From Mycolicibacter nonchromogenicus (GTDB lineage: Bacteria > Actinomycetota > Actinomycetes > Mycobacteriales > Mycobacteriaceae), in assembly GCF_002101775.1 (NCBI RefSeq), contig NZ_LQPI01000072.1:1-64000 (forward strand): a DNA stretch of 64,000 bases, in the 5' to 3' direction. Each line of letters opens with the position of its first letter. The first letter of the stretch is position 1. The translations under genes were made by a program, and so were the position numbers. The notes under the pieces are model-generated. The model had not been told where the DNA came from and made no database searches. It saw only the letters and a program-made list of their open reading frames with translations. This document shows positions 23,021 to 32,637 of this stretch, in pieces.

Positions 23021-23713
23021 TCGCCACGGCTGGTGGCCGAAGCGGTCGACGTGCACCACGTCTTCGATCGGTGGACGCTGAGTCGGGCCGTATCGCCCGC
23101 GAGCCCAGCCGATCGGGATGATGCACACCGGCACCAGCTCGGGCGGCAGCTCCAGAACGCGGCGGGTGCGGCGGACCAACGCCACGGGCAGCGTCTGCAG
23201 TGAGGCGCCCAGGCCAACGGCGCGGCACGCCAGGAGAAGGTTCTGCACCGCGGGATAGACCGAACCGTGGAACGCCGAGACGGAGATCTGCGGCCAGCCC
23301 ACCGGCCGGTGGAGCAGGCTGCGCCGGTAGCAGACCACCACGAGGGTCGGCAGCTCGTGGTAGTGCTCACGTTGCCACTCGGACACCTGCAGCTGGCGTC
23401 GCGTCGGCTCGTCGGGGGCAGCGCGCCGGGCGACCCACCCGAACAGCTTGAACATGCGTTGGTAGCTGCGCACCAGGCGTCGCTTCTGCTGCGGGTCGTT
23501 GACCACGACAAAGGCCCAGTCCTGGCTGTTCGAGCTGGTCGGAGCCTTCAGTGCGAGCGCCAGCACCTCGCGCAGCACTTCTTCGTCGACGGGGGCGAAG
23601 TGCAGCCGGCGGATCGCCCGCTGGGAGCGCATGGCCTCGGCGAGCGGCATGCTCAATCCCGCGAGCGCCTCGACGGTGTCAGGGGGCACGAAGGGGGCGG
23701 GGGTTGTGCTCAT
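22982..23713 (-). CDS. FMN-dependent nitroreductase family protein
   Basis: A 243-residue nitroreductase-fold protein. It shows the family opening RSQRAIRRLHFAPVDEEVL near residues 29-47, then LKAPTSSNSQDWAFVVV, where the SSNSQ segment contacts FMN. GSVYPAVQNLLLACRAVGLG is the conserved central helix, and the C-terminal part is PIGWARGRYGPTQRPPIEDV. It is predicted to be a cytosolic NAD(P)H:flavin-dependent reductase of nitro or quinone substrates. It overlaps the SDR gene by 39 bp at the 3' ends. A putative operator shared with the TetR/SDR promoter lies about 80 bp upstream of its start. Confidence 0.85.
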   Translation of the reverse strand: MSTTPAPFVPPDTVEALAGLSMPLAEAMRSQRAIRRLHFAPVDEEVLREVLALALKAPTSSNSQDWAFVVVNDPQQKRRLVRSYQRMFKLFGWVARRAAPDEPTRRQLQVSEWQREHYHELPTLVVVCYRRSLLHRPVGWPQISVSAFHGSVYPAVQNLLLACRAVGLGASLQTLPVALVRRTRRVLELPPELVPVCIIPIGWARGRYGPTQRPPIEDVVHVDRFGHQPWRSVQPDQLGGDGP

Positions 23714-23791
23714 CGCTTCTCCTCGACGACACGAGATTCGATACTGAATCGGCGCAGGAATTGCGCGCCCACCGGGCGACGGGCGAGCAAT

Positions 23792-23806
23792 GTTAACAGT
23801 GCTTAC
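23792..23806. promoter_or_regulatory. Putative TetR operator, site B
   Basis: GTTAACAGTGCTTAC; its reverse complement GTAAGCACTGTTAAC matches site A (GTAAGCGTCGCTAAC) at 11 of 12 arm bases. It lies 79 bp before the nitroreductase start, in the 132-bp gap after the transporter gene. Confidence 0.5.
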
Positions 23807-23845
23807 GTCAGCATAGACGGCGACGCCGTCAACCCCGTGTTGGGG

Positions 23846-25279
23846 CTACTCCCGCCGGCCCGCTTCGACGATCGCCTGCGCCTCCTGCTCGGTGGCCACC
23901 GACGGCCCCGATCCCGGCAGTCGTCTGCCGGCCATCTCCGGGGTGAACCACACCGTGACGGCCCCCACGACGCCCGCGCCCATCAGCAGGTACGCCGGTG
24001 TCAAGACGTTGCCGGTTCCCGAGACCAGCGCCTCGGAGACCAGGGGCGTGGTGCCGCCGAACAGCGAGACGGAAATGTTGAAGCCGATAGCCACCGCGAA
24101 GTAACGCACGGCCGAGGGGAACAGGGCGGGCAGAGTCGACGGTGTGGTGCTGTAGAAGCACAGCAGCGCCAGCGCGATCATCAACACACCGAGCAGGCGC
24201 AGCGCATAGCTGCCGCCCTGGCCGATCAACATAAACGCGGGCACGGATCCCACGATCAGCAGACCGCTGCCGGTCCACAGCAGCGGTTTGCGGCCGATGC
24301 GGTCCGACAGTCGCGCCAGCGGCACCACGGCGACCAGCATCGCCAGCAGCGCCACCACGATCATCTCCAGTCCGCCGCCATCGCTGATGCCACCGACCTG
24401 CTTGAAATACGTCGGCAGGTAGCCGGTGAGCATGTAGTTGGTGACGTTCTCGGCCAGCACCAGACCTACGCAGATCAGTAGTGCCCTGCGCTGCCGTGTC
24501 ACGGTGCGCTGAAACTGGCCCCAGCCGTGGCCGCGGGCGGGGTCGTGGTTCTCCTTGTTCTTCAGCTCTTCGAAGACCGGCGACTCGTCGATGCGCAACC
24601 GCATATACAACGTGACGATTGCCAGCGGGACTCCCAGCAGGAACGGCACGCGCCAGCCCCACCGCAGCATCTCGTCGGCCGGGAGTTGGGACTTCAGCAC
24701 AGCCACCAGCGCCGCACCCGTGATGTAGCCGCCGAGCGTGCCCAGCGGCAGAAAGCCGGCCAATGCTCCTCGATTGCGGTCGGGGGCATGTTCGCTGATA
24801 TGGGTCATCGCACCCACGTACTCGCCGCCGGTGGAGAACCCCTGCATCATCCGGGTGACCAGGAGCAGGATCGGCGCCCAGATTCCGATGTCTTCGTAGA
24901 GCGGCAGCAGGCCGGTAGCGGTGGTGCCGACGGCCATCAGGGTGATGGTCATGATCAGGACCCGTCTGCGGCCGATCCGGTCACCGAGGGCTCCGAAGAC
25001 GATGCCGCCGAACGGCCGCACCGCGAAGGCCGCCGCCAACGTCCCGAAGGTGGCGATCAGGCCGACGGCGCTGGAGCTGTCGCCGGGGTAGAAGACCTGC
25101 GCGATCGTGGTGGCCAGGAAGCCATAGATGCCGAAGTCGTACCACTCCATGAAATTGCCGATCGCGGTCCCGGCGATCGAACGCTGCATGGCCGCACGGT
25201 CGGAGACCCGGATGTCGTCGCGTGCCCACGTGCTGCGGCTCGTGTGATCACCGCTGCCGGACCGGCCTTTGGTACTCAC
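23846..25279 (-). CDS. MFS transporter, metabolite:H+ symporter (MHS/ProP-like) type
   Basis: A 477-residue, 12-span transporter. The start chosen is GTG at 25279 (protein beginning MSTKGRSGSGDHTS); a longer open frame to 25540 would run into the ssbB gene and lacks family sequence. MHS signatures are GNFMEWYDFGIYGFLATTIA in helix 1, GALGDRIGRRRVL (loop 2-3 motif), RMMQGFSTGGEYVGA, and LSDRIGRKPLL in the loop 8-9 repeat. Such proteins move small organic acids or osmolytes (for example proline/betaine, citrate, 2-oxoglutarate) with protons. The substrate is not resolvable here. It is divergent from ssbB. Confidence 0.88.
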   Translation of the reverse strand: MSTKGRSGSGDHTSRSTWARDDIRVSDRAAMQRSIAGTAIGNFMEWYDFGIYGFLATTIAQVFYPGDSSSAVGLIATFGTLAAAFAVRPFGGIVFGALGDRIGRRRVLIMTITLMAVGTTATGLLPLYEDIGIWAPILLLVTRMMQGFSTGGEYVGAMTHISEHAPDRNRGALAGFLPLGTLGGYITGAALVAVLKSQLPADEMLRWGWRVPFLLGVPLAIVTLYMRLRIDESPVFEELKNKENHDPARGHGWGQFQRTVTRQRRALLICVGLVLAENVTNYMLTGYLPTYFKQVGGISDGGGLEMIVVALLAMLVAVVPLARLSDRIGRKPLLWTGSGLLIVGSVPAFMLIGQGGSYALRLLGVLMIALALLCFYSTTPSTLPALFPSAVRYFAVAIGFNISVSLFGGTTPLVSEALVSGTGNVLTPAYLLMGAGVVGAVTVWFTPEMAGRRLPGSGPSVATEQEAQAIVEAGRRE

Positions 25280-25499
25280 CGCAAGCAACGTATACCAACC
25301 GACCACCCACTTCTGGTTGCCGCGGCACGAGCTGCCCGGCGGGTCGGGGCGCCGCGGGGTTATCCCCAATGCGCTGTTCTTCCCCAGGTCCCGCTGCGCG
25401 CGAGGGCCGGCCCGGCGTCCTTGTCGGGCCCGCCGGGCCCAATGGGCGCAGCACCGGCGGGCTTGTCCGGCCCGCCGCAACCAGGAAGGAAACACCCCG

Positions 25500-25973
25500 A
25501 TGTTCGAGACAACACTGACCGTGATCGGCAACATCGTCAACGACCCGATTCGGCGGCGGGTGGGCGATCATGAGCTCATCAAGTTCCGGCTTGCCAGCAA
25601 TTCGCGCAAGCGCGCTGCCGATGGCAGCTGGGAGACCGGCAACTCCCTGTTCGTGACCGTCAACTGCTGGGACAGGTTGGTCACCGGAGTGGGAGCGTCG
25701 CTGAGCAAAGGCCTGCCGGTGATCGTGGTGGGCCACGTCTTCACCAGTGAGTATGAGGACAAGGACGGGGTTCGCCGCTCGTCGGTGGAGTTGCGGGCGA
25801 CAGCGGTCGGGCCCGACCTGGCGCGCTGCGCGGCCCGGGTGGAGAAGATCATCGCCGCCGGGCCGGACAGTCCGCCGGTCGTTGCCCGCAGTGACGACGC
25901 CGATGGTCCGGACTGCGCGGACGGCGGATCCGACAGCGGCGACGAGCTGTCCGCGATGGCCTTGACGCCCTGA
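25500..25973 (+). CDS. ssbB: Single-stranded DNA-binding protein paralog
   Basis: A 157-residue OB-fold protein starting MFETTLTVIGNIVNDPIRRR, preceded by AGGAAGGA at 25483-25490. Upstream in-frame sequence is discarded because it crosses the divergent promoter. The OB fold spans about residues 1-112, with FRLASNSRKR and SLFVTVNCWDRL. The C-terminal tail is acidic (DDADGPDCADGGSDSGDE) but ends AMALTP, not the DDDIPF-like tip through which the main SSB recruits partners. It is the second mycobacterial SSB type (Rv2478c position, upstream of ettA). A role in recombination or stress rather than bulk replication is inferred. Confidence 0.85.
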   Translation: MFETTLTVIGNIVNDPIRRRVGDHELIKFRLASNSRKRAADGSWETGNSLFVTVNCWDRLVTGVGASLSKGLPVIVVGHVFTSEYEDKDGVRRSSVELRATAVGPDLARCAARVEKIIAAGPDSPPVVARSDDADGPDCADGGSDSGDELSAMALTP

Positions 25974-26053
25974 CAGCAGCCGACGGTGCTGCGGGACGAC
26001 CCCCTAGGATGGTTGGCGAGCAATTTCGCGAGACCAGGAGGCGACACCCCGGC

Positions 26054-27727
26054 ATGGCTGAGTTCATCTACACGATGAAGAAGGTGCGCAAGGCACACGG
26101 CGACAAAGTCATCCTCGATGACGTCACGCTGAACTTCCTGCCCGGCGCCAAAATCGGTGTCGTCGGCCCTAACGGTGCGGGTAAGTCCAGCGTCCTGCGG
26201 ATCATGGCTGGGCTGGACAAACCGAACAACGGTGACGCTTTCCTGGCGCCCGGTGCCACCGTCGGCATCCTGTTGCAGGAGCCGCCGCTGGACGACACCA
26301 AGACGGTTCGGGAGAACGTCGAAGAGGGTGTGCCGATCAAGGCCAAGCTCAATCGGTACAACGAGGTCGCCGAGCTGATGGCCACCGACTACACCGACGA
26401 GCTGATGGAAGAGATGGGCAAGCTCCAGGAGGAGCTGGACGCCGCCGACGCCTGGGACATCGACTCGCAGCTCGAACAAGCGATGGACGCACTGCGCTGC
26501 CCGCCGCCCGACGAGCCGGTCACCCACCTCTCCGGTGGCGAGCGCCGGCGGGTGGCGTTGTGCAAGCTGCTGTTGAGCAAGCCCGACCTGCTGCTCCTCG
26601 ACGAGCCGACCAACCACCTGGACGCCGAGAGCGTGCTGTGGCTCGAGCAGCACCTGGCCTCCTACCCGGGCGCAATCCTCGCGGTCACCCACGACCGCTA
26701 CTTCCTGGACAACGTGGCCGAGTGGATCCTGGAGCTCGACCGCGGCCGGGCCTACCCCTACGAAGGCAACTACTCGACCTATCTGGAGAAGAAGGCCGAG
26801 CGTCTGGAGGTACAGGGCAAGAAGGACCAGAAGCTGCAGAAGCGACTCAAGGACGAACTTGCCTGGGTGCGCTCGGGTGCCAAGGCTCGCCAAGCCAAGA
26901 ACAAGGCCCGCCTGCAGCGTTACGAGGAGATGGTCGTCGAGGCGGAGAAGACCCGCAAGCTCGACTTCGAGGAGATCCAGATCCCCGTCGGCCCGCGCCT
27001 GGGAAACACCGTGGTCGAGGTGGAGCACCTGGACAAGGGCTTTGGATCGCGCCAGCTCATCAAGGACCTGTCGTTCACGCTGCCGCGCAACGGCATCGTC
27101 GGTGTGATCGGCCCCAACGGCGTCGGCAAGACGACCCTGTTCAAGACGATCGTCGGCCTGGAGGAGCCCGACAGTGGCACGGTGAAGGTCGGCGAAACGG
27201 TCAAGTTGAGCTACGTCGACCAGAACCGCGCCGGGATCGACCCGAAGAAGACCGTCTGGGAAGTGGTCTCCGACGGCTTGGACTACATCGAGGTCGGTCA
27301 GACCGAGATTCCGTCGCGGGCCTATGTCTCGGCGTTCGGTTTCAAAGGCCCCGATCAGCAGAAGCCTGCCGGCGTGCTCTCCGGTGGTGAGCGCAACCGC
27401 CTGAACCTGGCGTTGACCCTCAAGCAGGGCGGAAACCTGATCCTGCTGGACGAGCCGACCAACGACCTCGATGTCGAAACCCTCGGTTCGCTGGAGAACG
27501 CCCTCGAGAAGTTCCCCGGCTGCGCCGTGGTCATCAGCCACGACCGCTGGTTCCTCGACCGCACCTGCACCCACATCCTGGCGTGGGAGGGCGACGACGA
27601 CAACGAGGCCAAGTGGTTCTGGTTCGAAGGCAACTTCGGCGCCTACGAGGAGAACAAGGTGGAGCGCCTTGGCGCCGAAGCGGCGCGTCCGCATCGAGTG
27701 ACCCACCGCAAGCTCACCCGCGACTAA
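26054..27727 (+). CDS. ettA: Energy-dependent translational throttle protein (ABC-F)
   Basis: A 557-residue ABC-F ATPase. The start is the ATG giving MAEFIYTMKKVRKAHG, with AGGAGG 12 bases upstream. Domain 1 has Walker A GPNGAGKSS (38-46), the signature LSGGERRRVALC, and LLLLDEPTNHLDAES. Domain 2 has GPNGVGKTT (about 353), LSGGERNRLNLA and LLDEPTNDLDVET. The linker between domains (about 245-320) is the charged P-site tRNA interaction motif region. There are no membrane segments. EttA binds the ribosomal E site and gates elongation by ATP/ADP status; the M. tuberculosis ortholog is Rv2477c. Confidence 0.95.
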   Translation: MAEFIYTMKKVRKAHGDKVILDDVTLNFLPGAKIGVVGPNGAGKSSVLRIMAGLDKPNNGDAFLAPGATVGILLQEPPLDDTKTVRENVEEGVPIKAKLNRYNEVAELMATDYTDELMEEMGKLQEELDAADAWDIDSQLEQAMDALRCPPPDEPVTHLSGGERRRVALCKLLLSKPDLLLLDEPTNHLDAESVLWLEQHLASYPGAILAVTHDRYFLDNVAEWILELDRGRAYPYEGNYSTYLEKKAERLEVQGKKDQKLQKRLKDELAWVRSGAKARQAKNKARLQRYEEMVVEAEKTRKLDFEEIQIPVGPRLGNTVVEVEHLDKGFGSRQLIKDLSFTLPRNGIVGVIGPNGVGKTTLFKTIVGLEEPDSGTVKVGETVKLSYVDQNRAGIDPKKTVWEVVSDGLDYIEVGQTEIPSRAYVSAFGFKGPDQQKPAGVLSGGERNRLNLALTLKQGGNLILLDEPTNDLDVETLGSLENALEKFPGCAVVISHDRWFLDRTCTHILAWEGDDDNEAKWFWFEGNFGAYEENKVERLGAEAARPHRVTHRKLTRD

Positions 27728-27780
27728 GGTTGGTCCGGTAGCCGTGCTGCCGGAGCTGACACATAGTCAGGAGGGGTGGG

Positions 27781-30700
27781 ATGACAAAGTCCACCAAGGA
27801 ATCGACCGCGTGGACAACATTTCCCGATCCCTCTGAGCCGCAAGGCATTCCTGACTGGGTCTCGTCCGTCTACGTCGAGACCTACCGCGGATCGCACACC
27901 GACTCTCTGGTCAGTGACGAGCCGCCGGGTGGCACGGATCCGGCCAGCCGAGCCGCCGCCACCGCGGTGGTGACCCCGGCACTGCTGGCCGCCCACGCAC
28001 GCCTGGCGCAACACCGGCGCGCCGGCGAGACCCGCGTCGCGGTGTATGCCGCCGACGATCCGGCCGGGTTCGGACCCGCGCTGCAGGTGGTCACCGACCA
28101 CGCCGGCATGTTGATGGACTCGGTGGCGGTGCTGCTGCATCGGCTCGGGGTGGCCTATGTCGGGATCATGTCACCGGTGTTCACCGTGCGGCGCGATGCG
28201 GCCGGGGAGCTGCGCTCGGTGGAACCGAGATCTGCCGACGGCTCGGCCGGAGCCGAGGCCTGGATCCACGTCCAGCTCTCACCGACGGTCAGCCGCAACA
28301 CCCTCGCCGAGACCGAACGCCTGCTACCCGACGTCATGGCCGACGTCCGCCAGGTCGCCGTGGATTCCACGGCAATGCGCAACGCGCTCAACGCGCTTGC
28401 CGCCGACGTTGAGGCCAATGCACACGGCCATTACACCGCGCCGGACCGCCAGGATGTCGCCGCTCTGTTGCAGTGGCTGGCCGACGGGCATTTCGTGTTG
28501 CTGGGCTACCAGAGCGGCGTGGTGCGCGACGGGCAGGTGCTGGTTGAGGACGCCGCCCGGCTGGGAGTGCTGCGCCTGCGTAAGTCCTTGCGGCCCAGGC
28601 TCACCGGCAACAATCTGCTGACCTTGGCGCAGGCCACCGTACCCAGCTACATGCGGTTCAGTTCCCGCACCTACGTGGTGGTGATCCGCGAGGACACCGG
28701 CGACAGCATCATCGCGCACCGCTTCGTGGGACTGTTCACCGCCGGGGCCATGAACGCCGACGTCTTCGAGATCCCGGTCATCTCACACACCGTCCGCCAC
28801 GCCCTCGCCCTGGCCGAGAAGGAACCCGGCCATCCCGGTCAGCTGCTGCTTGACATCATCCAAACCGTGCCGCGGTCAGAGCTTTTCGCGATCGATGCCG
28901 AGCAGTTGCTCAACATGGCGATGGCGGTGTCCGACCTGGGTTCGCGGCGCGGAACCCTGCTGTTCCTGCGAGGCGACCGAACCGGGCGCTTCGTGTCGTG
29001 CCTGGTGTACCTGCCACGCGACCGCTACACCACCCCGGTCCGGTTGCACATGGAGGACATCCTGATCCACGAGTTGGGTGGCGTAGGGCTGGAATACAGC
29101 GCCCGTGTCAGCGAAGCGCCGTGGGCCCTGCTGCATTTCATGGTCCGGATGTCCGACGAGCCCGATGCCCGTCCGGCGGACACCGGCGAGGCCAATCGGT
29201 CCCGGATTCAGGCGCTGCTGGCCGAGGCCACCCGCACCTGGGGGGACCGTCTGCTTGAGACCGCGGCGCAGGACTCCCTCGATGCCGAGGTGGCCGAACA
29301 CTATGCCGTCGCCTTCGGTGAGATCTACAAACAGGCCGTCACCCCGGTCGAGGCGGTCGGCGACATCGAGATCATCGAGCGGCTGACCGACGACTCGGTC
29401 ACGCTGGAGCTCTCCGACTACGGCCAGTCCGAGGGAAGTCAATTGGCCTGGTTCCTCGGCGGGCACGGCGCGTCGCTGAGCAAGTTGCTGCCGATGCTGC
29501 AGTGCATGGGGGTGGCGGTTCTCGAAGAGCGGCCGTTCACCGTCACCCGCGCAGACGGCCTGCAGGTGTGGATCTACAAGTTCAAGGTGTCCGCGCACCC
29601 CACCATCGAGGTCCCGGCGAGCGGATCCGAGCGTGAGGACGCCGAACAGCGATTCGCCGACGCCGTCACCGCGATCTGGGAGGGCCGTGTCGAGCCCGAC
29701 CGATTCAACGAGCTGGTGCTGCGCGCGGGACTGAACTGGCAACAGGTGGCGGTGCTGCGCTGCTACGCCAAATATCTCCGCCAGGCCCGTTTCCCCTACA
29801 GCGAGAACCACATCGCTTCGGTGCTCAACAACTATCCGAGGATCGCGCGGGCGCTGGTGGCGCTGTTCGAGGCATTGTTCGATCCGTCGCGCACGCATCG
29901 CAACCGCGACGCACAGGCCGCAGCCGCTGAGGTCGCGGCGGGTATCGATGCGGTGGTGAGCCTGGACACCGACCGCGTGCTGCGCGCATTGGCCTCCCTC
30001 ATTCAAGCCACCCTGCGCACCAACTACTTTGTCACCCGGCCTGAGTCGGCTCGCGCTCGTAACGTGCTGGCGCTCAAGCTGGATGCCGGCCTGATCGACG
30101 AATTGCCGCTGCCCCGGCCAAAGTTCGAGATCTTCGTCTACTCGCCGCGCGTCGAGGGGGTGCATCTGCGGTTCGGCTTCGTATCGCGCGGCGGCCTGCG
30201 CTGGTCGGATCGCCGCGAGGACTACCGCACCGAAATCCTCGGACTGGTCAAGGCTCAAGAGGTCAAGAACGCCGTGATCGTGCCGACCGGAGCCAAAGGC
30301 GGGTTCGTGGTCAAGCACCCACCCACGCCCACCGGTAATCCGATAGCCGACCGCGAGGCAACCCGCGAGGAGGGCATCGCCTGCTACACGCTGTTCATCT
30401 CCGGGCTGCTCGACGTCACCGACAACGTCGATCACGCCACCGGCGAAGTCAGCGCGCCGCCGCAGGTCGTGCGCCGCGACGGCGACGACGCCTACCTGGT
30501 GGTGGCCGCCGACAAGGGCACCGCCAGCTTCTCCGACATCGCCAACGGCGTGGCGGAGTCCTACGGCTACTGGCTGGGCGACGCGTTCGCCTCCGGCGGG
30601 TCGGTCGGCTACGACCACAAGGAGATGGGCATCACCGCCAAGGGCGCCTGGGAGTCGGTCAAGCGGCACTTCCGGGAAATGGGAATCGACACCCAGACCC

Positions 30701-32637
30701 AGGATTTCACCGTCGTCGGAATCGGAGACATGAGCGGTGACGTCTTCGGCAACGGCATGCTGCGCAGCGAACACATCCGGCTGGTGGCCGCCTTCGACCA
30801 TCGGCACATCTTCCTCGACCCCGACCCCGATCCCGCTCGGTCCTTCGCCGAGCGACAGCGGATGTTCGAACTGCCCCGATCCAGCTGGGACGACTACGAC
30901 AAGTCGCTGATCAGCGCCGGAGGAGGCGTATACGCGCGGGACCTGAAGTCGGTGCCGGTCAGCCCCCAGGTCGCCGCGGTGCTGGGTCTCGACGAGAACG
31001 TCACTGAGCTCACCCCGCCGGCGCTGATCCGGGCGATCCTGCGGGCGCCGGTGGACCTGCTGTTCAACGGCGGCATCGGCACCTACGTCAAAGCCGAGTC
31101 CGAATCCGACGCCGATGTGGGCGACCGCGCCAACGACCAGGTGCGGGTCAACGGAAACCAGGTGCGCGCCAAGGTGATCGGCGAAGGCGGAAACCTCGGC
31201 GTGACGCCGCTGGGCCGGGTCGAGTTCGATCTGGCCGGCGGGCGGATCAACACCGACGCCCTGGACAACTCCGCCGGCGTCGACTGCTCCGACCATGAGG
31301 TCAACATCAAGATTCTGATCGATGCCCTGGTGACCGTCGGCAAGGTGGACGCAGCCGACCGGCCGGCGTTGCTGGCGTCGATGACCGACGAGGTCAGCGC
31401 ACTGGTGCTGGCCGACAACACCGCCCAGAACGACCTGATGGGCACCAGCCGTGCCAACGCCGCCAGCCTGTTGCCGGTGCACGCCGATCAGATCCGCCAC
31501 TTGGTGGCCGACCGCGGGCTCAACCGTGAGCTGGAGGCGTTGCCCTCGGAGAAGGAGATCGCCCGACGCGCCGAGGCCGGGCTGGGCCTGGCCTCACCGG
31601 AGTTGGCCACGTTGATGGCGCACGTCAAGCTGACGCTGAAAGCGGCGGTGCTGGCCACCGACCTCCCGGACCAGGATGTGTTCGCCGCCCGGCTGCCGCA
31701 GTACTTCCCGCAGGTGCTGCAGCAGCGCTTCGGCGCCGAGATCCGCCAGCACCAACTGCGCCGCGAAATAGTCACCACGATGCTGATCAACGACGTGGTG
31801 GACACCGCGGGCATCACCTACGCATTCCGGATCACCGAGGACGCCGGTGTCGAGCTGGTCGACGCGGTGCGCGCCTATGTCGCGACCGACGCCATCTTCG
31901 GGGTGGGCGACCTGTGGCGCCGGATTCGGGCCGCCGGTGAGCAAGACGGTCTGCCGGTTGCGGTGACCGACCGGATGACACTGGACCTGCGCCGGCTCAT
32001 CGACCGCGCCGGCCGTTGGCTGCTCAACTACCGCCCGCAGCCGCTGGCGGTGGGCGCCGAGATCAATCGGTTCGCCGAGCAGGTTTCCGCGCTGTCGCCG
32101 CGGATGTCGGAATGGTTGCGCGGCGACGACGCCGCCATCGTCGCCAAGCACATCGGCGAGTTCGAGGCGCAGGGCGTGCCTCGTGGCCTGGCATCCGACG
32201 TCGCGCTGGGCCTGTACCGCTACAGCCTGCTCGACATCATCGATGTCGCCGACATCACCGAGCGTGACGCCGACGAGGTCGCGGACACCTATTTCGCGCT
32301 GATGGATCGGCTGGGTATCGACGGGCTGCTGACCGCGGTCGCTCAGCTGCCGCGCGACGACCGCTGGCACGCCTTGGCGCGGTTGGCGATCCGGGACGAC
32401 ATCTACAATTCGGTGCGGTCGCTATGCCTGGATGTGCTGGCGGTCGGGGAACCGGACGAGGACGGGATGCAGAAAATCATCGAATGGGAAGCGACCAACG
32501 CCTCACCCGTGCAGCGGGCCCGGCGCACGCTGACGCAGATCTACGAATCCGACCAGCGGGATCTGGCGACCCTGTCGGTGGCGGCGCGGCAGATCCGCAG
32601 CATGACGCGCGCCAGCGGGCGCGGGGCCGCCTCGTGA
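27781..32637 (+). CDS. gdh: NAD-specific glutamate dehydrogenase, 180-kDa class
   Basis: A 1618-residue enzyme (the M. tuberculosis Rv2476c protein is of similar size), with AGGAGG shortly before its ATG. Residues 1-700 are the regulatory N-terminal region with ACT-like modules. The catalytic region follows: RGGLRWSDRREDYRTEILGL near 803-822, then IVPTGAKGGFV with catalytic Lys839, and the NAD-binding part VVGIGDMSGDVFGNGML. About 600 helical residues complete the class. It converts glutamate to 2-oxoglutarate and ammonia. It overlaps the thioesterase gene by GTGA. Confidence 0.95.
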   Translation: MTKSTKESTAWTTFPDPSEPQGIPDWVSSVYVETYRGSHTDSLVSDEPPGGTDPASRAAATAVVTPALLAAHARLAQHRRAGETRVAVYAADDPAGFGPALQVVTDHAGMLMDSVAVLLHRLGVAYVGIMSPVFTVRRDAAGELRSVEPRSADGSAGAEAWIHVQLSPTVSRNTLAETERLLPDVMADVRQVAVDSTAMRNALNALAADVEANAHGHYTAPDRQDVAALLQWLADGHFVLLGYQSGVVRDGQVLVEDAARLGVLRLRKSLRPRLTGNNLLTLAQATVPSYMRFSSRTYVVVIREDTGDSIIAHRFVGLFTAGAMNADVFEIPVISHTVRHALALAEKEPGHPGQLLLDIIQTVPRSELFAIDAEQLLNMAMAVSDLGSRRGTLLFLRGDRTGRFVSCLVYLPRDRYTTPVRLHMEDILIHELGGVGLEYSARVSEAPWALLHFMVRMSDEPDARPADTGEANRSRIQALLAEATRTWGDRLLETAAQDSLDAEVAEHYAVAFGEIYKQAVTPVEAVGDIEIIERLTDDSVTLELSDYGQSEGSQLAWFLGGHGASLSKLLPMLQCMGVAVLEERPFTVTRADGLQVWIYKFKVSAHPTIEVPASGSEREDAEQRFADAVTAIWEGRVEPDRFNELVLRAGLNWQQVAVLRCYAKYLRQARFPYSENHIASVLNNYPRIARALVALFEALFDPSRTHRNRDAQAAAAEVAAGIDAVVSLDTDRVLRALASLIQATLRTNYFVTRPESARARNVLALKLDAGLIDELPLPRPKFEIFVYSPRVEGVHLRFGFVSRGGLRWSDRREDYRTEILGLVKAQEVKNAVIVPTGAKGGFVVKHPPTPTGNPIADREATREEGIACYTLFISGLLDVTDNVDHATGEVSAPPQVVRRDGDDAYLVVAADKGTASFSDIANGVAESYGYWLGDAFASGGSVGYDHKEMGITAKGAWESVKRHFREMGIDTQTQDFTVVGIGDMSGDVFGNGMLRSEHIRLVAAFDHRHIFLDPDPDPARSFAERQRMFELPRSSWDDYDKSLISAGGGVYARDLKSVPVSPQVAAVLGLDENVTELTPPALIRAILRAPVDLLFNGGIGTYVKAESESDADVGDRANDQVRVNGNQVRAKVIGEGGNLGVTPLGRVEFDLAGGRINTDALDNSAGVDCSDHEVNIKILIDALVTVGKVDAADRPALLASMTDEVSALVLADNTAQNDLMGTSRANAASLLPVHADQIRHLVADRGLNRELEALPSEKEIARRAEAGLGLASPELATLMAHVKLTLKAAVLATDLPDQDVFAARLPQYFPQVLQQRFGAEIRQHQLRREIVTTMLINDVVDTAGITYAFRITEDAGVELVDAVRAYVATDAIFGVGDLWRRIRAAGEQDGLPVAVTDRMTLDLRRLIDRAGRWLLNYRPQPLAVGAEINRFAEQVSALSPRMSEWLRGDDAAIVAKHIGEFEAQGVPRGLASDVALGLYRYSLLDIIDVADITERDADEVADTYFALMDRLGIDGLLTAVAQLPRDDRWHALARLAIRDDIYNSVRSLCLDVLAVGEPDEDGMQKIIEWEATNASPVQRARRTLTQIYESDQRDLATLSVAARQIRSMTRASGRGAAS

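Noticed and set aside
25280..25540. An extended N-terminus of the MHS transporter
   Set aside because: It would run across the divergent promoter into ssbB and is not hydrophobic or family-like.
28876..31500. An 874-residue open frame on the minus strand opposite gdh
   Set aside because: It is the mirror frame of a high-GC gene; it shows no family motif, and the plus-strand Gdh is complete and unmistakable.
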